Assembly: GCA_946478235.1 (NCBI GenBank)
Contig: CAMLBF010000007.1
Span: 1-64,000 of the forward strand
Length of the DNA: 64,000 bases
Origin: an uncultured Bartonella sp.
GTDB taxonomy: Bacteria; Pseudomonadota; Alphaproteobacteria; Rhizobiales; Rhizobiaceae
Direction: 5' to 3'
The position numbers and the translations under genes are program-made. Below are positions 55,334 to 63,581 of the stretch, one piece after another (positions within the stretch are counted from its first letter, which is position 1; the number at the start of each line of letters is the position of its first letter). A model generated the notes under the pieces. That model had not been told where the DNA came from and did not search any database. It saw only the letters and a list, made by a program, of their open reading frames with translations.

Positions 55334-56528
55334 TTTCTTTATTTCCTTTTGAAATAAGAATACTATCATTGTTGCCACTAACATGCTGGGCCCATCGTTC
55401 CATTAAAGTACGACGTTGATCTATAAAATCGGTACGTCTATAGGCACGCTCGACACTACCGCCCACAACATGCCCTAAAATTGTTTCAGCAACATCATGG
55501 GGGGCGTTCATGACCTCTGCCAGCCAGTCTCTTAAACTTGATCTAAACCCGTGAGGACGGGCTTCCAATCCAGCCCGCTTCATATACTTAGCCATCGCCA
55601 TATCAGAAATAACCCCACGGCGAACACCCACAAATAAAAAGCCGTCCTTTGATATACGCCGCGCCTCGTCAATCACTTTTAAAGCTTCTTTAGATAACGG
55701 AACACGAAAAGCACTAGTCGCGTCCTTGCGTCCCTTCATAGCCTCGGCTGGCACGGTCCACACGTCACCATCAATCTGATCTTCATGAATATGCCGTAAA
55801 GGATTAGACCTAACACCCGTCAAGATTAAAAGCTTCAATGCTAAATGCGTTGCGCTCCCATCATTAAGGCTTGCATAAAAAGCCGGTACTTCTCGCCAAT
55901 TCATAGCAGGTATATTTTGGGGCTTGTGTCTGGTCTTCCCCAATAGCGCCTTTGCTTTCATCGTGGCTTGTAAATCCACATCAAGCCCCAGTGCTGCGGC
56001 GTGCTTTAAACAAATATTCAAGCGGTTCATAGCCTTCCGAGCAGTATCGGCTTTATCGTGCCAGATAGGTGCCAGTGTGTCACGTATATCTGTTTGATCT
56101 ATATCGATAACAGGAACATTGCCGAGCCTCGGTAAAACGTGAAGTTCAAGAGGAGTAAACCAGCGTCCCGCCTTGCCATCACCTTTCAATTCAGCTTTAC
56201 GACTTTCAAAAGCATCAAGAGCAATGTCTTTCAATAAGTGAAGATTGCGGGCGGCCTCACGTTTTTCTTTTTCGCGCTGTTTAATCGGATCATTGCCGTT
56301 CCGCAATTGTGCACGCCATCGCTCAGCTGTCTGTCTCACCTCTTTCAATGATACATAATGAATAGAGCCAAGCCCCATTTCTCGCCGTCGCCCGTGTATT
56401 GTATAACGCAGAACCCACTTGCCACTGTCAGTATCGGATTTAACAAGCCATAAACCAGCACCATCATTATATTTACCCGCTCCCAACGCAGATACAGCCT
56501 TTGCATTCAAACGATTCATTGCCCGCAT
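55323..56528 (-). CDS. P4-type tyrosine integrase (DUF4102 arm-binding domain)
   Basis: A 401-residue site-specific recombinase. The N-terminal arm-binding domain (YNDGAGLWLVKSDTDSGKW, RREMGLGS) is of the DUF4102 type. The catalytic core has Arg240 in LTGVRSNPLRH, Lys265, His326 and Arg329 in RPHGFRSSLRDW, His353 in ILGHVVGG and nucleophile Tyr363 in RAYRRTDF, so it appears active. It sits 177 bp inside attR and reads into the island, the normal arrangement for tRNA-targeting islands. Confidence 0.95.
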   Translation of the reverse strand: MRAMNRLNAKAVSALGAGKYNDGAGLWLVKSDTDSGKWVLRYTIHGRRREMGLGSIHYVSLKEVRQTAERWRAQLRNGNDPIKQREKEKREAARNLHLLKDIALDAFESRKAELKGDGKAGRWFTPLELHVLPRLGNVPVIDIDQTDIRDTLAPIWHDKADTARKAMNRLNICLKHAAALGLDVDLQATMKAKALLGKTRHKPQNIPAMNWREVPAFYASLNDGSATHLALKLLILTGVRSNPLRHIHEDQIDGDVWTVPAEAMKGRKDATSAFRVPLSKEALKVIDEARRISKDGFLFVGVRRGVISDMAMAKYMKRAGLEARPHGFRSSLRDWLAEVMNAPHDVAETILGHVVGGSVERAYRRTDFIDQRRTLMERWAQHVSGNNDSILISKGNKENGK

Positions 56529-56557
56529 GACCTAATCCACCTCTAAAGACGCTTTTG

Positions 56558-56581
56558 GTCCACCCCGCAGTCCCCCTTTCG
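56558..56581 (+). repeat. Arm-like direct repeat, right copy
   Basis: GTCCACCCCGCAG and following C-rich bases match 44730-44753 in the same orientation. It lies upstream of the integrase gene, 124 bp inside attR. Confidence 0.5.
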
Positions 56582-56704
56582 GCTTGCGTTAGGATGAAAT
56601 TCGATGATGAAACATGATACTGAACAAAACAAAAACATAAAGCAATATCATTTTTTTGATACGAGCAGATAATTAATGATTTATCCTGACATATCAATAA
56701 CTGG

Positions 56705-56721
56705 CCTCTTTTGGGCACCAA
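56705..56721 (+). other. attR core
   Basis: An exact second copy of CCTCTTTTGGGCACCAA from the tRNA-Leu 3' end, without the rest of the tRNA. It marks the distal junction of the island. Confidence 0.9.
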
Positions 56722-57354
56722 TATCATACAATTAACATATTGATTTTATTGGTTTTTTACTTTTAAAAAAACTGGTTTATTGACTTTTCCCCGAAAATTG
56801 TCACACAAAATGAGATACCAATTGCCACACATGATAACTTTGGCAACGACAAACACACATTTGTATAAATATCTTAAATCAAAATAAGACATATAGTTAA
56901 GCACAGGCATCAATGATGTTGCATATCAAGGTTAATTTCTTAGGTGATAATAATTTACTTATCTATAAATTTTACACAAAGAATATTTAAATTATTAATT
57001 GTAAAGATACAAAAAAATTATTTATTACAAACAATATAACTAATTATAAATTAGTTATATATGATAATTCATCAAATCATTTGATATAAAAATTACTATT
57101 TTTAATGTTTTTCTTCTAAAGAAACATGATTTGTCAACATCTATGTCATGTAAAATATAAGGTACGCGTCTCCATATATTGAATGCCCGACACGCACCAA
57201 AAATTTAAAGTCAGCTTGATTAAAACTAGTCCATAAATAGCTAATGACATGATGACATCAACACTTAAACCAACAACTTTTAACTCAGTTCGGCAAAACA
57301 TTATAACTTGGCTATTTAGCAATAGTTTTTATAGAAAGCTTATCGCATCTAACC
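56722..57354. other. Very AT-rich non-coding region beyond attR
   Basis: 633 bp with no recognisable gene, strikingly rich in A and T around 56940-57130 (for example runs of TTATAAATTAGTTATATATG). The base composition suggests a horizontally acquired or silenced region rather than core chromosome. Confidence 0.45.
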
Positions 57355-57774
57355 TTATTCAATACCGTCATTAGCGGCTAACTTGATGGCTTCCACAACA
57401 ATTTTACCTTCTTCTGACCTTCTTACTATAAACCTAACCAAGTCAATATCACGAAGAGGAAAAGATTCTACATCTAAGCCAGCATGTCGGCCATACTTAG
57501 GCTCACCTGTCGAACCTTTCTCTTTATAGACGTTTGAAGCAGGATAAGGCTCCTTTTCAATGCCACTTACATAAGCGGCAACTTTCATTGGACACCATAT
57601 ATTTACTTGTGTTGAAAGGTTTTTTTCAAAAGCAAAACATAATCCAGAGCCTTCGATGGCATACCGATTAAGTTTATCAGGTTGATGCCCTACGAAATGC
57701 TCCACAGCAAATGTATCAAATACCGCGAATAATTCTTTCTTTAGTTTTTCTATCTCTGGTTTAACTGTAGCCAT
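57355..57774 (-). CDS. Hypothetical 139-residue protein
   Basis: A soluble protein starting MATVKPEIEKLKKELFAVFD at 57774, behind AAGGTAATATA. The middle reads GSGLCFAFEKNLSTQVNIWC, then PKYGRHAGLDVESFP and a strand-helix ending FIVRRSEEGKIVVEAIK. No signal peptide or membrane helix is seen and I recognise no family. It lies 85 bp downstream of the DUF4268 gene and probably shares its transcript. Confidence 0.65.
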   Translation of the reverse strand: MATVKPEIEKLKKELFAVFDTFAVEHFVGHQPDKLNRYAIEGSGLCFAFEKNLSTQVNIWCPMKVAAYVSGIEKEPYPASNVYKEKGSTGEPKYGRHAGLDVESFPLRDIDLVRFIVRRSEEGKIVVEAIKLAANDGIE

Positions 57775-57859
57775 ATTATATTACCTTAAAACGAAAAATT
57801 ATTAAGAATATAATATTTTATCTAATAATTTTCAAAAGGATAATATAGGATTATGAAGG

Positions 57860-58846
57860 TTACATTAGGTCGGTATCTTCCTCATTCATATCCAAATCTT
57901 TAAGATTACGAATTCTATTACGAAAAGCATGATCAAATGCTTCGATATATTGGATCAACCAATCTTGATATTCATTCCAACGTGCACGATCCATAGGATC
58001 TACATCGTGCCAATATAGGATTATGCGTGTAGCATTTTTCGTTGGCAATTCCTTCCATATAAGCTCATGACCAATCTCTGCTTCAATTTCACCTTTCTGC
58101 GCATAAAGTTGATTGTAAAAATGTTTGGAGTTTTGGTGTTTGATATAAAGTTCAACGCCAATGCATTTATCTCGCGTATTATGAAGCCCGTTTAAATGGA
58201 AACCAGAACGTCCGATACTGTACATAGCCCAATGTTGTGGCTTAGGTTTTTGTAGACGAAGATGTGACGTTGCCTTTAGTTTATCTGCAAATTTTGTCCA
58301 AAATTCCAATTGTGTAGCTTTTATATCTGTCAATGCACCCGTTTCTATCTGGCGTGCAGCACGTCCGACAGAACGCGACCAGTCATTTGGCTTGGATACA
58401 ATGTTGAATTTCGGTGCAACAGAACTATCACCAATCCGCCATAACTCTACTTCGAGACCAAAAAAATTAATGCTATCATCTGTGATATTATTAAGCCAAT
58501 CGAGCGCTGAACGATGTTCTTCGGTGAATTGTGTAGCAACCCATATGATCGTCACTGTTTTAAGACCGGACGCATAAGTCATTAATTGTCCAAGATGGGT
58601 ATGATCGGTACGCTCCAACTGATTTTCAATCAATACCCAACTATTATCAACCGTATCTTTGCAAAGAATATCAGCGCGAAAGGGACCAACATTTTTCTCT
58701 TGAGCTTCAATTTCAAGCTCCATGTCCAAAGCTTCAGCTAATACGTCCAAATTCTGCGCTAACCATGGCGTGAAATGTTGCGCTTCTGTCTGCCAGATGT
58801 CGCGTACATTAACTTTTTTCAAAAAGCCAAGTGATGGCACGTTCAT
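57860..58846 (-). CDS. DUF4268-domain protein with PD-(D/E)XK nuclease-like N-terminus
   Basis: A 328-residue protein. The N-terminal half has a RecB-like nuclease pattern: WLAQNLDVLAEAL, then GPFRADILCKD with the Asp, and VLIENQLERTDHTHLGQLMTYA with the Glu-x-Gln. The C-terminal half (FWTKFADKL, HLRLQKPKP and so on) matches DUF4268. Members are found in accessory regions and are suspected DNA-defence or repair nucleases; activity is not established. ATG 58846 follows GGGGGTG. It is paired with the unknown 139-residue gene, outside the island's distal repeat. Confidence 0.82.
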   Translation of the reverse strand: MNVPSLGFLKKVNVRDIWQTEAQHFTPWLAQNLDVLAEALDMELEIEAQEKNVGPFRADILCKDTVDNSWVLIENQLERTDHTHLGQLMTYASGLKTVTIIWVATQFTEEHRSALDWLNNITDDSINFFGLEVELWRIGDSSVAPKFNIVSKPNDWSRSVGRAARQIETGALTDIKATQLEFWTKFADKLKATSHLRLQKPKPQHWAMYSIGRSGFHLNGLHNTRDKCIGVELYIKHQNSKHFYNQLYAQKGEIEAEIGHELIWKELPTKNATRIILYWHDVDPMDRARWNEYQDWLIQYIEAFDHAFRNRIRNLKDLDMNEEDTDLM

Positions 58847-59835
58847 GGAGCACCCCCAATTTTCTTTTTAGGTCATCAATGGATATTTAAACCTAAATTT
58901 ACCTCAACAATAATAAATTATATATTCTCATGAGTATATAGGTTTTACTCAATATAAAATTAAATGCTTTGAGAAAATGAATAACACACTCGATAAGCAA
59001 TATAAGCAAAAAATAATGTCACATTGTCCGTTAAATTATATGGAGGTTTAATCACTCCCCAAATAGGATTACCACGACAGTTAAGTATGCCTTATTGAAC
59101 ATAGTATGTAACTATGGCTCACCTATAATTATTCGCTATTAGTCTGAAATATTTCGAAACAAAAATATAGGATACAGGTACCACTTTTAACGCTTTTTAA
59201 TTTACGAAATTCGTTTGTCGACACACGAATATTCATGACCTTGTCAGTCTTTTGAATGAACCTTGTACCGCTCATAAAGCAACATCAAGCAAGGTAGAAG
59301 TTAACTTGATCTTTAGTTTTCTACTATTGTAAGCTAATTCAATAATTCTTCTCTCAAAATAGTTTTTCTTCATAAAAATATGTGATCACCCTTTTATGAC
59401 TGCCTGCCACGATATCTATCAGAACTTAGGTCAATGGCATTGAGCTCAGCTTCTTTGATACCATCACGATAGATGATAGCAATCGTATCTAAAAATAATA
59501 CTATATTTCTGTTTTTTATTTTAATGAGAATGATCTGAAATATTTTTCTACTTTTACAAATATCATTATAAAATTTGATAAGTCATAATTTTACAAGTTA
59601 TTCCTTTTATCAACAGCAATAATCTAGTTTATAATAGTTCTAAGAAATGCCATTTAAGACAAGTTCTATTGTCATTGGACTTCATTACATTATAGGAATT
59701 CTAATATTAACTATGAAATCATATGTAAAAGTTACAATTTTTTTAGAATTAATCAGAATCACAGTTGACGTTTGAAACAAAAACTGATTGTTTCCCTCAA
59801 GTTTTTATTTTGACCAGGAAATGAGGGGATATGTG
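58847..59835. other. About 1 kb intergenic region upstream of the second TonB receptor
   Basis: An AT-rich region between divergent genes with no recognisable ORF or RNA. It must contain the promoters of the DUF4268 gene and of the receptor; a possible Irr-like site lies at 59628-59644. Confidence 0.45.
59628..59644. promoter_or_regulatory. Possible Irr/ICE-like site upstream of the second TonB receptor
   Basis: TTTATAA-TAG-TTCTAAG has the same half-site spacing as the site at 3037, with one mismatch in each half. It lies about 190 bp before the receptor start. AT-rich context makes chance matches possible. Confidence 0.3.
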
Positions 59836-61953
59836 ATGCCGCGAAGATTAAACCATACATCGGCTTTTCTTCAGTCGTACAAAAGGGCGTTATTGACTGG
59901 AGTTGTTAGTATTTCTTTAACCGCCCTTTCAGCGGGGCAATCCTTTGCTGAGGAAGAAAATAAAAGTGATACGAATACGGTGTTGAAACCGGTTATCGTT
60001 AGCGGCGAAAAAGTCAGTCGTTCTTTACAGAGAACTGCGGGGTCCGTTTCTGTTATTAGTGCTGAAGATTTGGCAAATAAGCCAACAGCATCGACCATTG
60101 TAGATGCCTTACAAGGCACACCAAACGTTTTATACACCAGCACAACAGATGCGCCAATTATACGTGGTGTTGATACCAAGGGTCCTCTTGTTAAAGGTAA
60201 TGCATTTCTGGCAAATCCTGTACCGCGCGCAACCATGAGTATGGATGGCCGCTATCTCACAGCGAGTGAGTTAGGATTGGGATCAGCAACGGTATGGGAT
60301 GTGAAATCTATCGAAGTATTCCGTGGCCCACAAACAACCACACAGGGTGCAAATTCTATTGCTGGTGCTGTGGTTATCAATACCAATGACCCAACATTTA
60401 CGCCTGAGGTTATCGGTCAAGTTATGTATGGTAGCCGCAATTCTAAGCGCACATCATTTGTTGCCAACGGTCCCCTTTCGGATCAATTGGCAGCGCGTGT
60501 TGCTATTGATTATAGTGGTCGAGACACATTCATAAAATATGACAATCCTAATTTCATGGATTATGGTATGAACCATGATCCTGACAATTTGACAGGTCGG
60601 GTCAAGTTTTTACTACAACCAGACGCTATTCCAGGCTTGGAAGCAAAACTTACACTTTCGCATCTTGATGTAAAAAGACCAGCGTTTGAAGCTGCGTCAA
60701 AGCCATATGATGATTTTAAAGACAGAAGCCCAAGCACAGACAATAGTGAAACGAAAACAGATTCTGGTATTTTCGACTTAAGCTATGACTTAGGCAACAA
60801 CATAAAGCTCACCAACCAATTTCAATATTCCGAAGGAAAGTATGATTACAACTTCGGTAAGTCATTTAATGGTACAGCTTCAAAAAATTACAGCAACATT
60901 TCTAACGAATCCCGTGTAAACTTTGGTGATGAGGAATCAACCTGGAGTGGTGTTGCCGGATTATACTATTCCTACAATAAATCGAATAATGACCTACACC
61001 ATGACTTTGCATCAACAGACTTTCTTGTAAATCAAAGAAGTGTAGGACTATTTTCTGAAGTAACCTATCGCTTTGCTGAAAGATGGGCATTAACCGGTGG
61101 GCTACGTTATCAATATGATAAAATGGGTCATGATGGTGACGCAAGTTATGTACCGGGTGTTCATTACACCTATGATGAGAGCTTTGATGACGTTCTGCCA
61201 AAAATTTCATTATCATATGATTTGACTGATGACGTGACCGTTGGTGTCTTGGCAAGCAAAGGTTATTTGCCGGGCGGTACAGGCCTGAACTTCTCAGGAA
61301 AACGCTACTACACATTTGATAAAGAAACAGCGTGGAATTATGAGTTGTTCTCACGTGCGAACGTGCTTGATACACGTATGTCTATTACCACGAACATTTT
61401 CTATACCAAATATAGCGATGCACAAAGATCGGTTACTGATTACCTCAATGGACGTCCTTTTGGTTCTATCATTGTCAACAGTGACGAAGCTGAAAGTTAC
61501 GGTGCAGAGCTAGGACTAGAATATCAGGTTCTTGATAATTTAGGTCTGCGTGGCGGTTTGGGATTATTGCACACTGAAACAAGTAGCTTTGGCGATTATC
61601 GCGGTGAAGTATTTAATGGCAAGAAATTTGCCAAGGCACCAGGCTACATGTTCAATGTTGGTGCAGACTGGAACATCACATCACAATTCAAATTATCCGG
61701 TGATGTCCGTCATACAGACGATTACTTCTCGACTGATGATAATGATCCGGCATTGCGTGTTGGTGCTTTCACGGTTGCCAACATGCATCTGTCATATAAT
61801 CCGACAGAAAACTTTGAAATATTCGCATATGCCAATAACATCTTTGATGAACGCGTTCCTGTTGAAAAATATAGTGACCGTGCAACAGGTGGTATTCAGG
61901 CCTATATGCTGCAACCACGTGAATTTGGTGTTGGTATGAAAGCCAAGTTCTAA
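59836..61953 (+). CDS. TonB-dependent outer-membrane receptor, iron/siderophore type
   Basis: A 705-residue receptor. It has a signal peptide (LLTGVVSISLTALSAGQSFA), a TonB-box-like start TVLKPVIVSGEK, a plug with SVSVISAEDL, IIRGVDTKGP and KSIEVFRGPQTTTQGANSIA, and a barrel closing with the terminal phenylalanine of GVGMKAKF. ATG 59836 follows GAGGGG; the frame opens at 59788 without a proper signal. It differs clearly in sequence from the receptor at 3133. Its convergent neighbours encode a siderophore-type binding protein and permease, so iron uptake is the likely role. Confidence 0.9.
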   Translation: MPRRLNHTSAFLQSYKRALLTGVVSISLTALSAGQSFAEEENKSDTNTVLKPVIVSGEKVSRSLQRTAGSVSVISAEDLANKPTASTIVDALQGTPNVLYTSTTDAPIIRGVDTKGPLVKGNAFLANPVPRATMSMDGRYLTASELGLGSATVWDVKSIEVFRGPQTTTQGANSIAGAVVINTNDPTFTPEVIGQVMYGSRNSKRTSFVANGPLSDQLAARVAIDYSGRDTFIKYDNPNFMDYGMNHDPDNLTGRVKFLLQPDAIPGLEAKLTLSHLDVKRPAFEAASKPYDDFKDRSPSTDNSETKTDSGIFDLSYDLGNNIKLTNQFQYSEGKYDYNFGKSFNGTASKNYSNISNESRVNFGDEESTWSGVAGLYYSYNKSNNDLHHDFASTDFLVNQRSVGLFSEVTYRFAERWALTGGLRYQYDKMGHDGDASYVPGVHYTYDESFDDVLPKISLSYDLTDDVTVGVLASKGYLPGGTGLNFSGKRYYTFDKETAWNYELFSRANVLDTRMSITTNIFYTKYSDAQRSVTDYLNGRPFGSIIVNSDEAESYGAELGLEYQVLDNLGLRGGLGLLHTETSSFGDYRGEVFNGKKFAKAPGYMFNVGADWNITSQFKLSGDVRHTDDYFSTDDNDPALRVGAFTVANMHLSYNPTENFEIFAYANNIFDERVPVEKYSDRATGGIQAYMLQPREFGVGMKAKF

Positions 61954-61983
61954 TTAACAAATATATAAAGAGTTCATTCTCTG

Positions 61984-62022
61984 AGGCGATCACATTATTT
62001 AAATGTGGTCGCCTTTTATTTT
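61984..62022 (+). terminator. Rho-independent terminator after the TonB receptor
   Basis: A 12-bp stem AGGCGATCACAT / ATGTGGTCGCCT (one G-T pair) with a short AT loop, followed by TTTATTTT, 31 bp after the stop. Confidence 0.9.
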
Positions 62023-62059
62023 AAGCGAATGCTCTCGTTATTTTAAGCGAATGCTCTCG
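62016..62059. repeat. Perfect 22-bp tandem duplication
   Basis: Two identical adjoining 22-bp copies, each containing TTTTAAGCGAATGCTCTCG, at 62016-62037 and 62038-62059, directly after the receptor terminator stem. Confidence 0.9.
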
Positions 62060-62280
62060 AAGTTTTTCGCTGATGACTAACTGACTGTCAGTCTGACTCT
62101 ATAGCCGATTGAATTATACTGCCTATAAGTCTCAGCTACTATCTTAAGCATTATGTGTTTTAAGGATCACAAAAACAAATACACACGCGCGCATTGGGCA
62201 ATCATTCGCGTTCATCGACTTTAACCCAACTTTCGTCAACTTTCATTGCCACTCATAGACGTTCATCGGCGTCCACAGGC

Positions 62281-62330
62281 GATCATGAGCAATCTTGAGT
62301 GATCTTGGGTGATCTCGGGTGATCTCGGGT
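62281..62330. repeat. 10-bp tandem repeat, five units
   Basis: Units of 10 bp (consensus GATCTYGGGT) run from 62281 to 62330; units 4 and 5 are identical, while the first two are more diverged. Confidence 0.85.
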
Positions 62331-62381
62331 GATCGTTCTCTCTAACGGCACGGCAACCATAGGCTTTCATTTCCTCAAGCG

Positions 62382-62417
62382 AAAAAATAAAAAGCGGTGA
62401 AACTATGTTCACCGCTT
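62382..62417 (-). terminator. Rho-independent terminator after the binding-protein gene
   Basis: On the minus strand a 10-bp stem AAGCGGTGAA / TTCACCGCTT with a six-base loop is followed by a long T-rich tract. It lies about 110 bp past the stop of the leftward gene at 62528. Confidence 0.88.
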
Positions 62418-62527
62418 AAAAGGTCGAGATAAAATAACAGGTCAATCTTTCTATTGTTATTTCACCTTTGACAATTCACCGTCAATTCAACCGATTAATC
62501 ATCAGAGGATATATTTTCCAATAGAAA

Positions 62528-63487
62528 TTATTTTGCCTGCTTTGCCCAATCATTCAAGGCATCCAACATATATTCGGCGCTGGCAAATGACGGTGTTAAC
62601 ACTTGAGCGGCATCAACAAAAACAACACGCTTTTCTTTCGCCGGTTGCATATATTGTTGCCAACCAGGAACAACCTTATCCAAAGCGGCACGTGCAGCGT
62701 CTGCACCGCGGTCCTTATTGCCCCAGCCATTTACCACAACTAAAACATCCGGATTAACGGTACCAAAACTTTCTGCATTGAGTTGCAACAAAAGTTTTTG
62801 GGCATCATTATCTTTAGCGTTATTAGCACCAAATTGGTATCTCTTGTAACCAACGTCTTCTAGCGCTTGTGTTACACCGGTACTTGCACCAATGACATTG
62901 AGTTTATCTGAAACCATAACAGCAAGATATGTTTTTTTAGACGTATCGTCTTTTATCAGTGCCTTTGTTTCCTCAACACGCTTGTTATAAGTATCTTTCA
63001 ACTGTTGAAAAGCCGTTTCACGGCCAGTCAGCTTAGCAAGATCCTGCGCTATGCTGAAATCATGATTTGATGTATCGAGAAACTTCATCAAATAGACAGG
63101 TGCAACTGTCGAAAGTTGGTCGGCTTTATCAATGTCAAATTCAATGCCAATGATAATATCAGGCTTTAAAGCGTGGAGCTTTTCGAGATCCGTTTGAGCA
63201 CCGAGCCCTATTCCTTTAGGTTTCTGGTGTCCTGGTCCTAAAACAGTATCAACAAAATCCGCACCCAGTTGATAAGTGCCATCATCTGCTCTGCCATAAC
63301 TACCGACAGGCTGTACACCAAGTTCCATTAATGGAATGCCTACAGCCGGCTCACTCATTACAACAATACGCTTAAGTTCATCTGGAATAGTTATGTGACG
63401 CCCCATTGAATCGACAACTTCCCGACTTTCGGCGGTTGATATCGATACAGATAGGATAAATGTCATGAGTACAAATATAAAACGCAT
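62528..63487 (-). CDS. Iron-siderophore ABC transporter substrate-binding protein
   Basis: A 319-residue periplasmic binding protein of the FhuD/FepB/BtuF class. It has a signal peptide (RFIFVLMTFILSVSISTAES), then VVDSMGRHITIPDELKRIVV, ALKPDIIIGIEFD and PAKEKRVVFVDAAQVLTPS, the usual two-lobe pattern. ATG 63487 follows AAAGGG; ATG 63508 is an alternative giving seven more residues. It is transcribed after the FecCD permease whose stop lies 94 bp upstream. The ligand is not defined by sequence. Confidence 0.88.
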   Translation of the reverse strand: MRFIFVLMTFILSVSISTAESREVVDSMGRHITIPDELKRIVVMSEPAVGIPLMELGVQPVGSYGRADDGTYQLGADFVDTVLGPGHQKPKGIGLGAQTDLEKLHALKPDIIIGIEFDIDKADQLSTVAPVYLMKFLDTSNHDFSIAQDLAKLTGRETAFQQLKDTYNKRVEETKALIKDDTSKKTYLAVMVSDKLNVIGASTGVTQALEDVGYKRYQFGANNAKDNDAQKLLLQLNAESFGTVNPDVLVVVNGWGNKDRGADAARAALDKVVPGWQQYMQPAKEKRVVFVDAAQVLTPSFASAEYMLDALNDWAKQAK

Positions 63488-63581
63488 GAGATCCCTTTCT
63501 ATTTTCATGATGTATTCCCCTACCCTTAAGGCTCTCATCATTACGTATAAGCGATAATGATCGATGCGTTTAACGCTGAAT

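Larger units (their letters stand above)
44658..56721. mobile_element. tRNA-Leu integrated genomic island carrying Type ISP restriction-modification
   Basis: The element spans about 12 kb between two perfect 17-bp copies of the tRNA-Leu 3' end (44658-44674 and 56705-56721). A P4-type integrase gene sits next to the distal copy. All genes inside are leftward: integrase, a small overlapping gene, an AlpA-like regulator, Toprim and DUF3987 replication-like genes, the Type ISP enzyme and an HNH protein. There are no capsid, tail or conjugation genes, so it is a defence-carrying integrative element or satellite, not a full prophage. A defect in the Toprim gene suggests that replication functions are decaying. 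Confidence 0.9.
61954..62527. other. Convergent intergenic region rich in short repeats
   Basis: 574 bp between the ends of the receptor and binding-protein genes. It holds two terminators, a perfect 22-bp tandem duplication and a 10-bp tandem repeat. No gene is seen. Confidence 0.55.

Noticed and set aside
44658-56721. Intact prophage
   Set aside because: An integrase and replication-like genes are present, but no terminase, capsid, tail or lysis gene.
59701-59775. Additional Irr-like half-sites close to the second receptor
   Set aside because: TTTTAGAATTAATCAGAAT lacks the inverted second half; direct half-sites are frequent in this AT-rich stretch.
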